DNA of 64,000 nt, from assembly GCA_029433475.1 (NCBI GenBank), contig JAQTIE010000007.1, forward strand, positions 310,001 through 374,000, written 5' to 3'. Shown here one piece after another: positions 8,516-17,824 of this stretch. The notes beneath the pieces were generated by a model, which worked only from the letters and a program-made list of their open reading frames with translations, was not told the origin of the DNA and made no database searches. Each line of letters starts with the position of its first letter. Positions within the stretch are counted from its first letter, which is position 1. Both the position numbers and the translations under genes were made by a program. The stretch comes from Neisseriaceae bacterium ESL0693. Lineage in GTDB: Bacteria > Pseudomonadota > Gammaproteobacteria > Burkholderiales > Neisseriaceae.

Positions 8516-10492
8516 TTAGAAATTAAGCAGCATGCCTATATTGAAACGGCGTCCATCCAGGGTACGGCCATAATCTTCCTGATTCACATTTTTATCAAAG
8601 ATATTGTATACCCCGCCGGTTAAGGTTAGTTTCTTTTCTGGCTTATAAACCATGCCCCAGTCAACAAACGCATAAGAAGGCGTACCAATAGCCATAGAGG
8701 TTCGTGACAGATAATCCGAGGTTCTGCTGCGGAAATTCAAGCGCGTCCAGGTAGACCATTTATCACTGGCATCCCAGTTCAGCGTTGTATTAAACATATG
8801 CTTTGGCATCTGATTTAAGGGTTTACCTTTAAATTCACCACTTTTCTGCTTACTCTGCGTAAACGTATAATTGGCTGCCAGGGTTAAATCCGGCTGGATT
8901 TTCCAGTCAAAAGTGGCTTCAATCCCGCGCAATGTTGCTTTATCCACATTCTCACGCTGGCTGATAAAATCAAAATATTCATTATGCCAGCTACAGGCAT
9001 TAGAACCGGCAGCGCCCTCACAGGTGCGCACTTCAGTAATCTTGTTTTTAAAATCGGTATAATAAGCGGTCATACCGGCCGACAGATTACGGTTATTATC
9101 CCAGTTGAAACCCAGCTCCAGATTATCGGATTTTTCAGGTTTCAATTTGGAATTACCGATAATGATGGCATGATAGCGATTACCACCAGTGGCTTGACCC
9201 CAGCCATCGGTTGCCGCACGCAGCGCTGGTGCTTTATAACCACGGGAATAACCGCCTTTTACCGTCCATTCATTATTAGGCGTCCAGACACCATATAATT
9301 TCGGCGTTATTTCAGAACCGTAATTCTCATCATGATCCAGACGCGCCGCGGTAGTGAGGGCAAAAGTCGGCACAATTCGCCACTCATTATCGGCAAATAC
9401 CGCCCAGGAATCGCGTTTTAAATGACTGAGCTTACGGCCATTCAACTCAAACGGATTAGAAGAATCATCCAGTGTTTCATGCTGCCAGCGTGCGCCGATA
9501 CTGAAAATATCTTTGTCTGTCTTAAATTGTGTCTGTGTGTTGGCAATGGTATTTTTTTCGTACATATCGCGCGTAGGGTTATCGTTTTCCTCTCGCTGGA
9601 TATACGACTGAGTGCTGATGTTGCCGTAATCACCCCGATGGGTAATACTGTATTGGGTCCGGTCATAATCAGAATAATCATCTGACGGATTACGCCCTGT
9701 CAGGCTGACGGTTTTGCCAAGCGTGCTGTTGCGATTCTGCAATTCGCGATTAATTTCAAAATCAATGGTATTGTCATCATTCGGCGTCCACGTCACGACC
9801 ACATCACCATTACGCATGCGCTGCTCTTTATAGCCGCCCACCATTTTATCTTCCATACGGTGAGAATAACCGGCATTGGCACGAATACCTAATCTATCTT
9901 TGATCAGCGGGCCTGACACATACAGGCTGTCCTGCACGGTGTTACCGCGATCACTGTGCTGTTGAATCGTGGCATCTGTTTTAAATGCCCCCGTCCAGCG
10001 ACTGGCGGTTTTTTTGGTGATGATGTTGATCACACCACCCATGGCATCAGAACCATACAATGCTGAAGCCGGGCCGCGAATCACTTCAATCCGCTGAATT
10101 GCAGTAATCGGCGGCATCCAGCCTTGCTCAATGCCGGAACCATCTGAATTGGGGCGTGTGGCACGGGAATTAACCCGTTTGCCATCAATCAGCATCATGG
10201 TATAACCGCCAGACATACCGCGGATACTGATGTCTGTGGAACTGCCGCCACCGGTAACCACTACCCCGGGCACATCCTGCAATGCATCTGTGACGTCCCG
10301 ATATGCTTTGGTTTCCAAGTCTTTGGCATTGATCACAGTAATGGAAGCCGCCGCCTGTTTGGCCTGTTGTTGAAAACCGGATGCAGTCACCACCACATCA
10401 TTTAACTGAGTATCCGCATTAGCAGCAAATACCAAAGGAGTGTAAGATAAGATAAGAGCAGTATATAAACGATGGTGCTGGCCGGGTTGCAT
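8516..10492 (-). CDS. TonB-dependent outer-membrane siderophore receptor (CirA/IrgA-like)
   Basis: 658 residues from the chosen start. A signal peptide ends at about V-F-A-A-N-A, then a TonB box-like L-N-D-V-V-V-T-A. The plug domain (to about residue 180) shows D-V-P-G-V-V-V, I-R-G-M, M-L-I-D-G-K-R-V and R-I-E-V-I-R-G-P-A-S-A-L-Y-G-S-D-A-M-G-G-V-I-N-I-I-T-K in pieces. A 22-strand barrel follows, ending in an aromatic (…L-L-N-F). The plug resembles CirA/IrgA/VctA catecholate receptors more than FhuA, although the transporter next door is FhuBCD-like. The ORF extends to 10528, but GGAG sits too close to the earlier ATG, and the Fur box and promoter lie right there. The start is therefore taken at 10492, with GTG 10495 an alternative. 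Confidence 0.88.
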   Translation of the reverse strand: MQPGQHHRLYTALILSYTPLVFAANADTQLNDVVVTASGFQQQAKQAAASITVINAKDLETKAYRDVTDALQDVPGVVVTGGGSSTDISIRGMSGGYTMMLIDGKRVNSRATRPNSDGSGIEQGWMPPITAIQRIEVIRGPASALYGSDAMGGVINIITKKTASRWTGAFKTDATIQQHSDRGNTVQDSLYVSGPLIKDRLGIRANAGYSHRMEDKMVGGYKEQRMRNGDVVVTWTPNDDNTIDFEINRELQNRNSTLGKTVSLTGRNPSDDYSDYDRTQYSITHRGDYGNISTQSYIQREENDNPTRDMYEKNTIANTQTQFKTDKDIFSIGARWQHETLDDSSNPFELNGRKLSHLKRDSWAVFADNEWRIVPTFALTTAARLDHDENYGSEITPKLYGVWTPNNEWTVKGGYSRGYKAPALRAATDGWGQATGGNRYHAIIIGNSKLKPEKSDNLELGFNWDNNRNLSAGMTAYYTDFKNKITEVRTCEGAAGSNACSWHNEYFDFISQRENVDKATLRGIEATFDWKIQPDLTLAANYTFTQSKQKSGEFKGKPLNQMPKHMFNTTLNWDASDKWSTWTRLNFRSRTSDYLSRTSMAIGTPSYAFVDWGMVYKPEKKLTLTGGVYNIFDKNVNQEDYGRTLDGRRFNIGMLLNF

Positions 10493-10532
10493 CACAATCA
10501 TATTCTCCAGAATAATGAGCTTAATCAAGAAA

Positions 10533-10567
10533 GATAATAATAATCGATATCATTTTAGCAGTATCAA
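10533..10567 (-). promoter_or_regulatory. Fur box and promoter of the siderophore receptor
   Basis: Plus 10533-10551 reads GATAATAATAATCGATATC, which matches the Fur consensus GATAATGATAATCATTATC at 16 of 19 positions. On the minus strand a -35 TTGATA (10562-10567) is followed after about 18 nt by an A+T-rich -10 (TTATTA) inside the Fur box, so bound Fur-Fe would block RNA polymerase. Iron repression of the receptor is a confident inference. Confidence 0.85.
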
Positions 10568-11143
10568 CATACAATTAACAACTCTTAATTGCTTATAAAT
10601 TTAATTTAACTCTTAAATTCTCCGAAAGAGATAAACATTATCCTGTTCCTGCCTGTTTCTTGTTTTAAAAGTGAAGATCGAAGTAATCAATAACCGGTAC
10701 AGATGAGCGGTTTTTTATAATAAAAGCATGCCCATTCAAGCTATATCCTTAGGCACGAAGACAAAAAGCCATCGTTCATAATGTCTGACTTAATCCTGCG
10801 GATGCAGAGCGGTTGAATATTAAACACAGGCAATTCATTGAGATCTGTAATGATCCGGCAAATGATCTATTTTTGGCAGATTATTACTTTTCCTGATCTG
10901 TGTATACTGAAGATAAGAAAGCATCTGACGATGCTTTCTTATCTTTTTCTTCTGTTGGTGATAGCACTATTTTATCAATCGTGGTTTATTCAAGATCAAT
11001 AAGCAAAGCACTGTTTTGAAGCTATTTAATAATAATACTATAAAACCATTGTCTTTATTGACCAGTTCTGCGCTTAATCTGCCATACAGAAAAAACAGCT
11101 ATAACTAATAGGCATAAATCCGTTTACACTCTTCTTCAGCAGC
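10568..11143. other. 576-bp spacer between receptor promoter and efflux operon
   Basis: No credible coding frame. Its main feature is the perfect hairpin at 10912-10948. A weaker 5-bp hairpin followed by six T (10692-10716, plus strand) is also present. No promoter for either can be fixed. Confidence 0.6.
10912..10948 (+). terminator. Strong hairpin plus T-run, plus strand
   Basis: A perfect 14-bp stem (GATAAGAAAGCATC / GATGCTTTCTTATC) with loop TGAC is followed by TTTTT on the plus strand. No plus-strand gene precedes it. Either it ends an unrecognised plus-strand RNA, or it serves the minus-strand exporter operon that ends at 11144, although on that strand the T run is poor. Confidence 0.65.
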
Positions 11144-12670
11144 CTAATTTTCTTTATCCTGAGTGGCGCTAGGCATATTGCCCAATGCGCGATTAACGGC
11201 AGCGTAGGCCTGTAATACTTCATACTGACTATCGGCCAGAGCGGTACGGGACTGGATATAGTTACGCTGGCTATCAAGCACATCAATAAAACTGGTCATA
11301 CCGCCCTCAAATCTTGCTTTAATTAATGTCCATGCGGTAGCTGCACTTTTCGCCCGTAACGCCTGTTCCTGCCACTTCTGGCGAGCTGCGGTATAACGAC
11401 TTAATGTATCATCAATCTCCTGCCACGCCTGTAATACGGTTTTGTGAAAATCAACCGCCGCCTGCTGTTGTTCTATTTTGCGTAATGTAACCACTGATTT
11501 ACGTTTACCAAAATCAAATAGCGGCAGATCAAGGCTTGGACCAATAGACCAAGTGCGGCTACCCCACTCACCAAATTTATTTGACTGGTAGGTGTCATAA
11601 CCGAAGCGTCCGCCTAAGGTGATATTTGGATAGAGTGCGGCAGTGGCAATACCGATGCGGGCAGTAGCGGCATGCAGTTTCGCTTCCGCGGCCTGAATAT
11701 CCGGCCGGTTTCGCGCCACCTCAGCCGGCAGACCTGCAGTGAGTTCGGGTAAAGGTGGCAAATGATCCAGTGGCAATGGTTTTGCTGTCAGTTCCTGTTG
11801 CAGGCTGCCCGGTTGTTCACCCAACAGCAGTAGCAGTTGGTTCATTGCCTGACTTTCCTGTTTACGAAGATCAATCAGTTTACTTTTAATGGATGCAAGT
11901 TCGATATTCTGTCTCTCCTTAACCGTGTCATCCAGTTTGCCATGCGCATTTTGTGCGGTGATGATATTCAGGCGTTCCTGTACTGACGCCACATCCTCTT
12001 CTGTCAGTTGCATATCCTGCTGAATATTCCGCAAAGTAAGGTATTGATTGACTACTTCCGCCACAATGCTCAATTGTGCCTGTGCTAATAGTGCCTGTTG
12101 TGTCTTTATATCGGCGCCACTTGCTTCTATGGAGCGGCGTACATGCCCCCATAAATCAACTTCCCATGAGAAGTTAACACCAGACTGATACCAGCTATAA
12201 GGTTGCCCGATAATATTCAATAGTTTGTCCGGATGATCATAAACACTATTGACCATACGCGAGGTGGAGCCATCCTGACTCAGTTTTTCGCGGCTCACTT
12301 TGCCGGATAAACTCACTTCGGGCAGCCGTGCAGCACCCACCTGCCCGGCCGCTGCCTTTGCGGCAGCAAAATTCAGGGCAGCAGTCTGCAAATCCGGATT
12401 TTTTTTCAAGGCATGATGTACCAGCTGATTTAATACTTCATCATGATAAGCTTCCCACCAGACAGGATTCATAGCGGGCGCTGTCTTAACTACTGCCTGC
12501 AAAGAAGCGTCACCACTGTGTAATGCCGGCCATTCTTGCGGCGCCATCAATTGCGGTGTTTTAAAATCGGGTCCGACACTGCAACCCGTGACTGCGACGA
12601 CCAGAATAACCCGCTTTATAGATAAAGTCAGTGGTTTAACACGGTTAAGGAACAGATTGAGTAGCATCAT
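11144..12670 (-). CDS. NodT-family outer-membrane efflux lipoprotein
   Basis: A 508-residue TolC-like outer-membrane factor. The lipobox V-A-V-T-G-C puts the lipidated Cys at about residue 30, followed by S-V-G-P-D-F and P, typical of the NodT/OprM class. Two OEP repeats (about 85-280 and 300-495) include N-F-S-W-E-V-D-L-W-G and the R-P-D-I-Q-A-A-E-A-x-L motif. It gives the exporter its outer-membrane exit duct. It lies 12 bp after the second permease and is the last gene of the five-gene operon. Confidence 0.92.
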   Translation of the reverse strand: MMLLNLFLNRVKPLTLSIKRVILVVAVTGCSVGPDFKTPQLMAPQEWPALHSGDASLQAVVKTAPAMNPVWWEAYHDEVLNQLVHHALKKNPDLQTAALNFAAAKAAAGQVGAARLPEVSLSGKVSREKLSQDGSTSRMVNSVYDHPDKLLNIIGQPYSWYQSGVNFSWEVDLWGHVRRSIEASGADIKTQQALLAQAQLSIVAEVVNQYLTLRNIQQDMQLTEEDVASVQERLNIITAQNAHGKLDDTVKERQNIELASIKSKLIDLRKQESQAMNQLLLLLGEQPGSLQQELTAKPLPLDHLPPLPELTAGLPAEVARNRPDIQAAEAKLHAATARIGIATAALYPNITLGGRFGYDTYQSNKFGEWGSRTWSIGPSLDLPLFDFGKRKSVVTLRKIEQQQAAVDFHKTVLQAWQEIDDTLSRYTAARQKWQEQALRAKSAATAWTLIKARFEGGMTSFIDVLDSQRNYIQSRTALADSQYEVLQAYAAVNRALGNMPSATQDKEN

Positions 12671-12682
12671 AAAGTACCTAGG

Positions 12683-13798
12683 TCAGTAAAGGCGATTACG
12701 GAATAACCACGCGGCAAGCGGCAGCGTGATGATTGCCATGATCAGTAATGGGATAAAATTAAATGCAATATCAGAAAATTGTGCCCCTTCCAGATAGACA
12801 CGCCTCACTAGGTCGATAGCAAAACGGAGTGGATTAGCATAAGTTAATATATTGAGCACTTTTGGCATGGTCTGTACTGGAGTTAACAGACCAGAGAGCA
12901 GTGTCAGCGGCATAATCAGCAAGAAGGTGTAGAGCATCGCCTGTTGCATGTTAGTTGAGATAGCAGATAGCGAAAGCCCCAACCCGACCGCAGCAATATT
13001 GAAAAACAGCAAACCAGTGTAGAGAAGCGCCACCGAGCCATTTAAAGGTACTTTGAACCAGAAATAGATGATCAGTAAAATAATGGTTGATTGGATCAAA
13101 CCGATCAGAACTGGTGGCACCGCTTTACCTATCAGAATCTGCATCGGCGTGAAAGGGGTGACCAGCAGCTGATCAAAGGTGCCCTGCTCCCTTTCACGCG
13201 CGACAGAGAGCGCCGAGAGCAGTAGTGTCTGCATCATGCTGAGTGCTGCAATCAGGGTTGGCATCATACTCCAGCGGGACTCTAAATTGGGATTGTACCA
13301 AGCCTGCGTCTCTAATGAGATGGCAGGAGCTGCGCCAGCTTGTTGTTGATTGAAGTCAGCAACCACTGCACTGATATAGTTCGCGGCGGCGCCGGCAGTT
13401 GATGAGTTACGCCCATCAAGGATCACCTGTAATGGTGCACTTTCGCCACTACTCAGCCGTCTCTCAAAATCAGGCGGAAAGGTGATCACTAATAGTGCCT
13501 TACCATCACTGATGATATCGGGTATTTCGGCTGAGGAATTTAAGGTGGCGATACGGTGAAAAACGCCGGTACCATCCAAATGAGTAAGCAACTGAGAGGA
13601 GGAGTGGGCATGATTCTGATCCAGTACCGCATAGTCCACATTATTAACATCATAATTAGCAGCATAACCAAAGAGCAGTGCCTGCATGAGCGCTGGGGCA
13701 AATAAGATGACCCGATTGGCCGGATCTTTTAATATGGTCAATGCTTCCTTCCAGATCAGGAAACCGACTCGGCGTAACCAGAAAAACAGACTATTCAT
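12683..13798 (-). CDS. ABC-2 type exporter permease (YbhR/YhhJ-like), second copy
   Basis: 371 residues. One N-terminal membrane segment (F-A-P-A-L-M-Q-A-L-L-F-G-Y), a periplasmic domain of about 140 residues, then five membrane segments from about residue 180. R-E-R-E-Q-G-T-F-D-Q-L-L-V-T-P is the typical ABC-2 cytoplasmic coupling motif. It begins 6 bp after the partner permease. The two permeases probably form a heterodimer served by the double ATPase. Confidence 0.9.
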   Translation of the reverse strand: MNSLFFWLRRVGFLIWKEALTILKDPANRVILFAPALMQALLFGYAANYDVNNVDYAVLDQNHAHSSSQLLTHLDGTGVFHRIATLNSSAEIPDIISDGKALLVITFPPDFERRLSSGESAPLQVILDGRNSSTAGAAANYISAVVADFNQQQAGAAPAISLETQAWYNPNLESRWSMMPTLIAALSMMQTLLLSALSVAREREQGTFDQLLVTPFTPMQILIGKAVPPVLIGLIQSTIILLIIYFWFKVPLNGSVALLYTGLLFFNIAAVGLGLSLSAISTNMQQAMLYTFLLIMPLTLLSGLLTPVQTMPKVLNILTYANPLRFAIDLVRRVYLEGAQFSDIAFNFIPLLIMAIITLPLAAWLFRNRLY

Positions 13799-13804
13799 AC
13801 ATAC

Positions 13805-14932
13805 CTACTTTAATCTTTTACGTAAAGAGAGCCGTGCGGCATTGATCAGCACAACTGCATAGAGCAGCATAATCGCGCACTCTTTGAGTAGTAATTTGGT
13901 ACTGCCACCATCCAGAAACAGGCTTTTAATCAGCGACATAAAATGGGTGGCTGGTAAAATCTGACTGATCACCTGAATAACCATGGGTAAATTTCGGGTA
14001 TCAAAGACAAAACCAGAGAGCATCATTGCGGGCATAAAGCTTGCTATCAGTGCGATTTGACTTGCCTGAAACTGGCTCTCTGCATAACCGGAGATGGTAA
14101 GACCCAGCGCCAGAGAGACCAGCAGATAGAGTAGAGATGCAGCCATAATGGATAGTAATGAGCCACGTATCGGCACCTCAAACAGCCAGTGGGCGGCAAT
14201 CAGGCAGATAATCAGGTCAATAAAACCAAGGATCATATAAGGTACGAGTTTTGCCAACACCAGTTCGAGTGGCCTTACCGGTGTGACAAACAGTGATTCG
14301 AGCGTGCCGCGCTCCCGTTCGCGCACAATCAGTAACGCAGTCAGAAAAGCACCAATCAACGTCAGAATGAGTACAATCAGACCTGGCACCAGAAACCAAG
14401 TACTGTTACCCGATTCATTAAACCACATCCGCTGCTCGATGGTGACACCGGCACCCATGCTACTACGCCCCTGCCGATCAGCTTCAATAGCAGAAACGGT
14501 GGCGATGGCACCGGTAACATAACTTTTTACTGATGAGGCGACACTGGTTGAGGCGCCATTGAGGATTAATAGAATCTGGGCATTACCCGCAGCCACCTTT
14601 TTAGCAAAATCGGAGGGGATATGTAAAATGGCGTCTGTCTCATTATGGCGTAGCGCCTGTTCTGCCTCATCCATGGTTGCATAACCAGTAACTGAGGTAT
14701 AACGGCTACCTGAGAGACCAGATAACACCGAACTGGCTTGTGGTGAGTACTGATCAACCACGACCGCAATACGGGCATTGGAGAGATCAAACGATAAACC
14801 ATAACCAAAAAGCAGGATGAGCACCATAGGCAGGAGTAGCCCCACGGCTAGATTACTCTTATCGCGTAAGAGCTGGCGGGTCTCTTTACGGATCAGCGAG
14901 ATAAGGCGCCGAATAAATGTGGTAGAGGTCAT
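13805..14932 (-). CDS. ABC-2 type exporter permease (YbhS/YhhJ-like), first copy
   Basis: 375 residues with the same plan as its partner: N-terminal segment L-P-M-V-L-I-L-L-F-G-Y-G-L, a periplasmic domain, and the R-E-R-E-R-G-T-L-E-S-L-F-V-T-P coupling motif about 205-219 followed by five segments. Its start overlaps the ATPase stop by 4 bp (ATGA), so the two are translationally coupled. The substrate is unknown. Relatives (YbhGFSR and YhiI-RbbA-YhhJ) export drugs or small organic molecules. Confidence 0.9.
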   Translation of the reverse strand: MTSTTFIRRLISLIRKETRQLLRDKSNLAVGLLLPMVLILLFGYGLSFDLSNARIAVVVDQYSPQASSVLSGLSGSRYTSVTGYATMDEAEQALRHNETDAILHIPSDFAKKVAAGNAQILLILNGASTSVASSVKSYVTGAIATVSAIEADRQGRSSMGAGVTIEQRMWFNESGNSTWFLVPGLIVLILTLIGAFLTALLIVRERERGTLESLFVTPVRPLELVLAKLVPYMILGFIDLIICLIAAHWLFEVPIRGSLLSIMAASLLYLLVSLALGLTISGYAESQFQASQIALIASFMPAMMLSGFVFDTRNLPMVIQVISQILPATHFMSLIKSLFLDGGSTKLLLKECAIMLLYAVVLINAARLSLRKRLK

Positions 14933-16722
14933 GAGCGGCTCCCTTCCTTTGCAGAGTGGGTGGCATGGCGGGCGTTCTCAACAATCGCGATAAATGCTCG
15001 GTTCATATCGGCATTTTCACCCATATCAGCTTGTCGCCGCACCTCATCAGGGGTACCGAGTGCCAATATTTTGCCGGCATCTTGAATCACAATGCGGTCA
15101 CAATATTCCGCCTCTTCCATAAAATGGGTGGTAATCACCATGGTTACCCCCTGATCAGCCAGTTTACCAATGGTATACCAGAACATACGCCGTGCTAACG
15201 GATCAAGTCCGCTGGTGGGTTCGTCCAGAAACACAATTTCAGGTGCATGCAGCAGCGCCGCGGCAATGGAGAGACGTTGTTTAAAGCCATTGGGCAGCTC
15301 TTCACTGCGCGCACTGCTTGATAGGCTAAACTGTTCCAGCATCATTTTGATGCGCGATTTCAGATTAGCCCCTGATAAACCATAAGCGCCACCAAAAAAG
15401 GTGAGATTCTCTTCAACTGTCAACGTGCCATACAGCGCAAATTTTTGTGAAACATAGCCAATTTTAGCCCTCGCCTGCGCTCTGGCCGTGCGCAGATTCA
15501 TACCCGCCACTTCAAGGAAACCACTACTCGCCGGCAAAAGTCCGCATAACATCCTAAACGTGGTGGTTTTACCAGCACCATTGGGGCCAAGCAGACCGAA
15601 TATTTCTCCGCGCTCTACCGCAAACGAGGTTTTGTCGACCGCTGTAAAGTTACCAAAGCGGCGCACCAGATCACGCACCACAATAACCGGTTTATCCTGA
15701 TCTGTAGCACTGCCTTGCTGCGTGGGCATGGTAATCTGTTTAAAATCGGTTATCTCTTGATCATCATAACCTTGTGCGGCATGCAGTAGCAGCATAAAGG
15801 CATCTTCTAGTTCGGGCTGGCGGGAGTGTAGCTCATACTGATCCAGTGAAGGGCGCAGCTTATCGATATCTTTTTGCTGGCAACAGATAAAACGTACCCA
15901 GTCACCATAAGGAACAGCATCGGTGATATATTGCCTCTGTTCTAATAATTTAGCTTGAAGAACCCGCGTTTTCATTGCTGGCGGCTTACGCACAGCCCAA
16001 GTCAGCCCATCTGCCTTACTTTTCAGAGCAGCGGGCGAACCTTGGTCAAGAATTTTGCCTTGATGAAGAATAAAGACATGGGAACACTGCTCCGCTTCAT
16101 CCATATAGGCGGTGTTGACAATAACAGATAGCTGCTCCTCTTTGACTAATTGACCGATGATCTCCCATAGGTCACGCCGAGAGAGCGGATCTACCCCAAC
16201 GCTTGGTTCATCTAGTAACAATAGTTCTGGTGATCTGACGAGGGTACAGGCTAGCCCCAGTTTCTGTTTCATACCGCCAGAGAGTTTGCCGGCAGGTCGA
16301 TTCGTAAATGAGGCGAGATCAGTAATGGCTAATAGGCGCTGAAAACGTTTCTGGCGCTCATCTTGCGGGACACCATGTAAATCTGCATAGAGATCAAGAT
16401 TTTCCTGAATGCTGAGATCTTCATATAAGCCAAACCGTTGCGGCATATAGCTGATCTGATTCTGTACCGCCTGCGGGTTACGTGTGACATCAATCCCAAG
16501 TACGGTTAGAGAGCCCGAAGTAGGCAGATAGAGACCGGTGACCAGCCGTTGAAATGTGGTTTTACCCGCGCCGTCTGGTCCGACAAACGCGGTCATTTTG
16601 CCAGCCTTGATCCGTAGGCTTAAGCCATCAATCGCCTTAATTTCTGGTGATTTTGGGGTCATCCCCGGAAAGGTCATGACCAGATTATCAGCCACGACAA
16701 TATCACGTGCATCATCACTCAT
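14929..16722 (-). CDS. Double-ATPase ABC exporter subunit (YbhF/RbbA-like)
   Basis: 597 residues with two nucleotide-binding domains. Domain 1: Walker A G-P-D-G-A-G-K-T-T about 50, signature L-S-G-G-M-K-Q-K, Walker B L-L-L-L-D-E-P. Domain 2 (from about 345): Walker A G-P-N-G-A-G-K-T-T, a degenerate signature L-P-N-G-F-K-Q-R-L, Walker B I-V-F-L-D-E-P-T-S-G-L-D. The altered second signature is usual in YbhF-type proteins. It starts 1 bp after the adaptor gene. It powers the two permeases. Confidence 0.92.
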   Translation of the reverse strand: MSDDARDIVVADNLVMTFPGMTPKSPEIKAIDGLSLRIKAGKMTAFVGPDGAGKTTFQRLVTGLYLPTSGSLTVLGIDVTRNPQAVQNQISYMPQRFGLYEDLSIQENLDLYADLHGVPQDERQKRFQRLLAITDLASFTNRPAGKLSGGMKQKLGLACTLVRSPELLLLDEPSVGVDPLSRRDLWEIIGQLVKEEQLSVIVNTAYMDEAEQCSHVFILHQGKILDQGSPAALKSKADGLTWAVRKPPAMKTRVLQAKLLEQRQYITDAVPYGDWVRFICCQQKDIDKLRPSLDQYELHSRQPELEDAFMLLLHAAQGYDDQEITDFKQITMPTQQGSATDQDKPVIVVRDLVRRFGNFTAVDKTSFAVERGEIFGLLGPNGAGKTTTFRMLCGLLPASSGFLEVAGMNLRTARAQARAKIGYVSQKFALYGTLTVEENLTFFGGAYGLSGANLKSRIKMMLEQFSLSSSARSEELPNGFKQRLSIAAALLHAPEIVFLDEPTSGLDPLARRMFWYTIGKLADQGVTMVITTHFMEEAEYCDRIVIQDAGKILALGTPDEVRRQADMGENADMNRAFIAIVENARHATHSAKEGSRS

Positions 16723-16723
16723 A

Positions 16724-17746
16724 CTAGTTATCTACAGACGAAGCAACATTAATCCTAACCGTCGCCGGCTGCCCCATTCTCAGCTGATTTTGCGGATCAT
16801 CAACCAAAATGCGCACCTCATACACTAGCTTGGTACGTAGATCTTCTGTCTGGACAGATTTTGGGGTAAATTCTGCAACTGATGAGATATAGCTAACCTT
16901 GCCTTCTACCGCTTTATCTGGCCATGTGTCGCTTGTCACGGCTGCCGGCATACCGGTCTTAACGCGTCCTAGATCAGTTTCACTCAGCCAGACGCGTACC
17001 CATTTGGGGTGATCTAGCGCTAGTGTCAATACCGGCTTTTGCGGATTCGCCATATCGCCTGGCTCAAGCAGGCGAGCACGCACCACTGCATTAACTGGCG
17101 CTTTCAAAACACCCTGACTTATGCGGTAGTTGAGTAGATCAAGGTTGGCCTGTAGTGCTTTGGTCTTGGCTATGGTCGCTTCACGCTGCTCGGAACGTGC
17201 CCCTTCTTGCAATAGTTGCAAACTAGAAGCACGCTCTTTTACCGTTGCCTCGGCTATGCGTTGACTGCTTTTTGCGGCATCCATCTCCTGCTGGCTGATC
17301 CCTTTTTCACCGGTTGCCTTTGCAATATTTTGTAACCGGCGCACATCTTGATTGGCTTTTTGTAACTGCGCCTCTGCCGATGCAAGTTTTGCGCGTGCTT
17401 GTGTGATCTCTTCTGGGCGGGCGCCTTTTTCCTGTTCAATAACTGACTGCTCTTGCGCGGCCAGATTTGCCGCCACCTGCCTTGCCTGTATCTGTAGTGA
17501 TTCCGTATCAAGAGAGGCAACTATCTGCCCCTCCTGCACCCGATCACCCTCTTGCACTGCAACCGTTTTTATTCGCCCGCTCTCTTCAAAGGCAAGTGAA
17601 ACCTGACGGATATCGACATTACCATATAATGTTACTTGCTGATTATTTCCTGAGGATCGGTGGATAAGCCAGAATGCTGCTATACCCGCACATAGTGCAA
17701 TCACTACAACAACAATCACTAATTTTTTTATGGACTTTTTTTGCAT
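16724..17746 (-). CDS. HlyD-family periplasmic adaptor (YbhG/YhiI-like)
   Basis: 340 residues from ATG 17746, which has an AGGA site 8 nt upstream; the open frame to 17782 has none. One N-terminal membrane anchor (L-V-I-V-V-V-V-I-A-L-C-A-G), a split biotinyl-lipoyl motif (I-K-T-V-A-V-Q-E-G-D-R-V about 60 and L-K-A-P-V-N-A-V-V about 210), and between them a long Ala/Gln/Glu-rich coiled coil. C-terminal beta domain ends in I-N-V-A. It links the inner-membrane ABC unit to the NodT protein and is the first gene of the operon. Confidence 0.92.
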   Translation of the reverse strand: MQKKSIKKLVIVVVVIALCAGIAAFWLIHRSSGNNQQVTLYGNVDIRQVSLAFEESGRIKTVAVQEGDRVQEGQIVASLDTESLQIQARQVAANLAAQEQSVIEQEKGARPEEITQARAKLASAEAQLQKANQDVRRLQNIAKATGEKGISQQEMDAAKSSQRIAEATVKERASSLQLLQEGARSEQREATIAKTKALQANLDLLNYRISQGVLKAPVNAVVRARLLEPGDMANPQKPVLTLALDHPKWVRVWLSETDLGRVKTGMPAAVTSDTWPDKAVEGKVSYISSVAEFTPKSVQTEDLRTKLVYEVRILVDDPQNQLRMGQPATVRINVASSVDN

Positions 17747-17818
17747 TATATCGATCCTGATTATTCTGATTTTGTGTTTCACTATCCGGTACTGCTCTAC
17801 TGCTGTATTGCTTATACA

Positions 17819-17824
17819 ATTATA
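17819..17824 (-). promoter_or_regulatory. -10 box of the ABC exporter operon
   Basis: Minus strand TATAAT, 72 nt before the adaptor start. The -35 region is poor (GTGAAA-like at about 16 nt), so an activator may be needed. No operator is evident. Confidence 0.4.

Noticed and set aside
10692-10716. Hairpin AACCG…CGGTT followed by six T
   Set aside because: Only a 5-bp stem with 11-nt loop; too weak to call a terminator.
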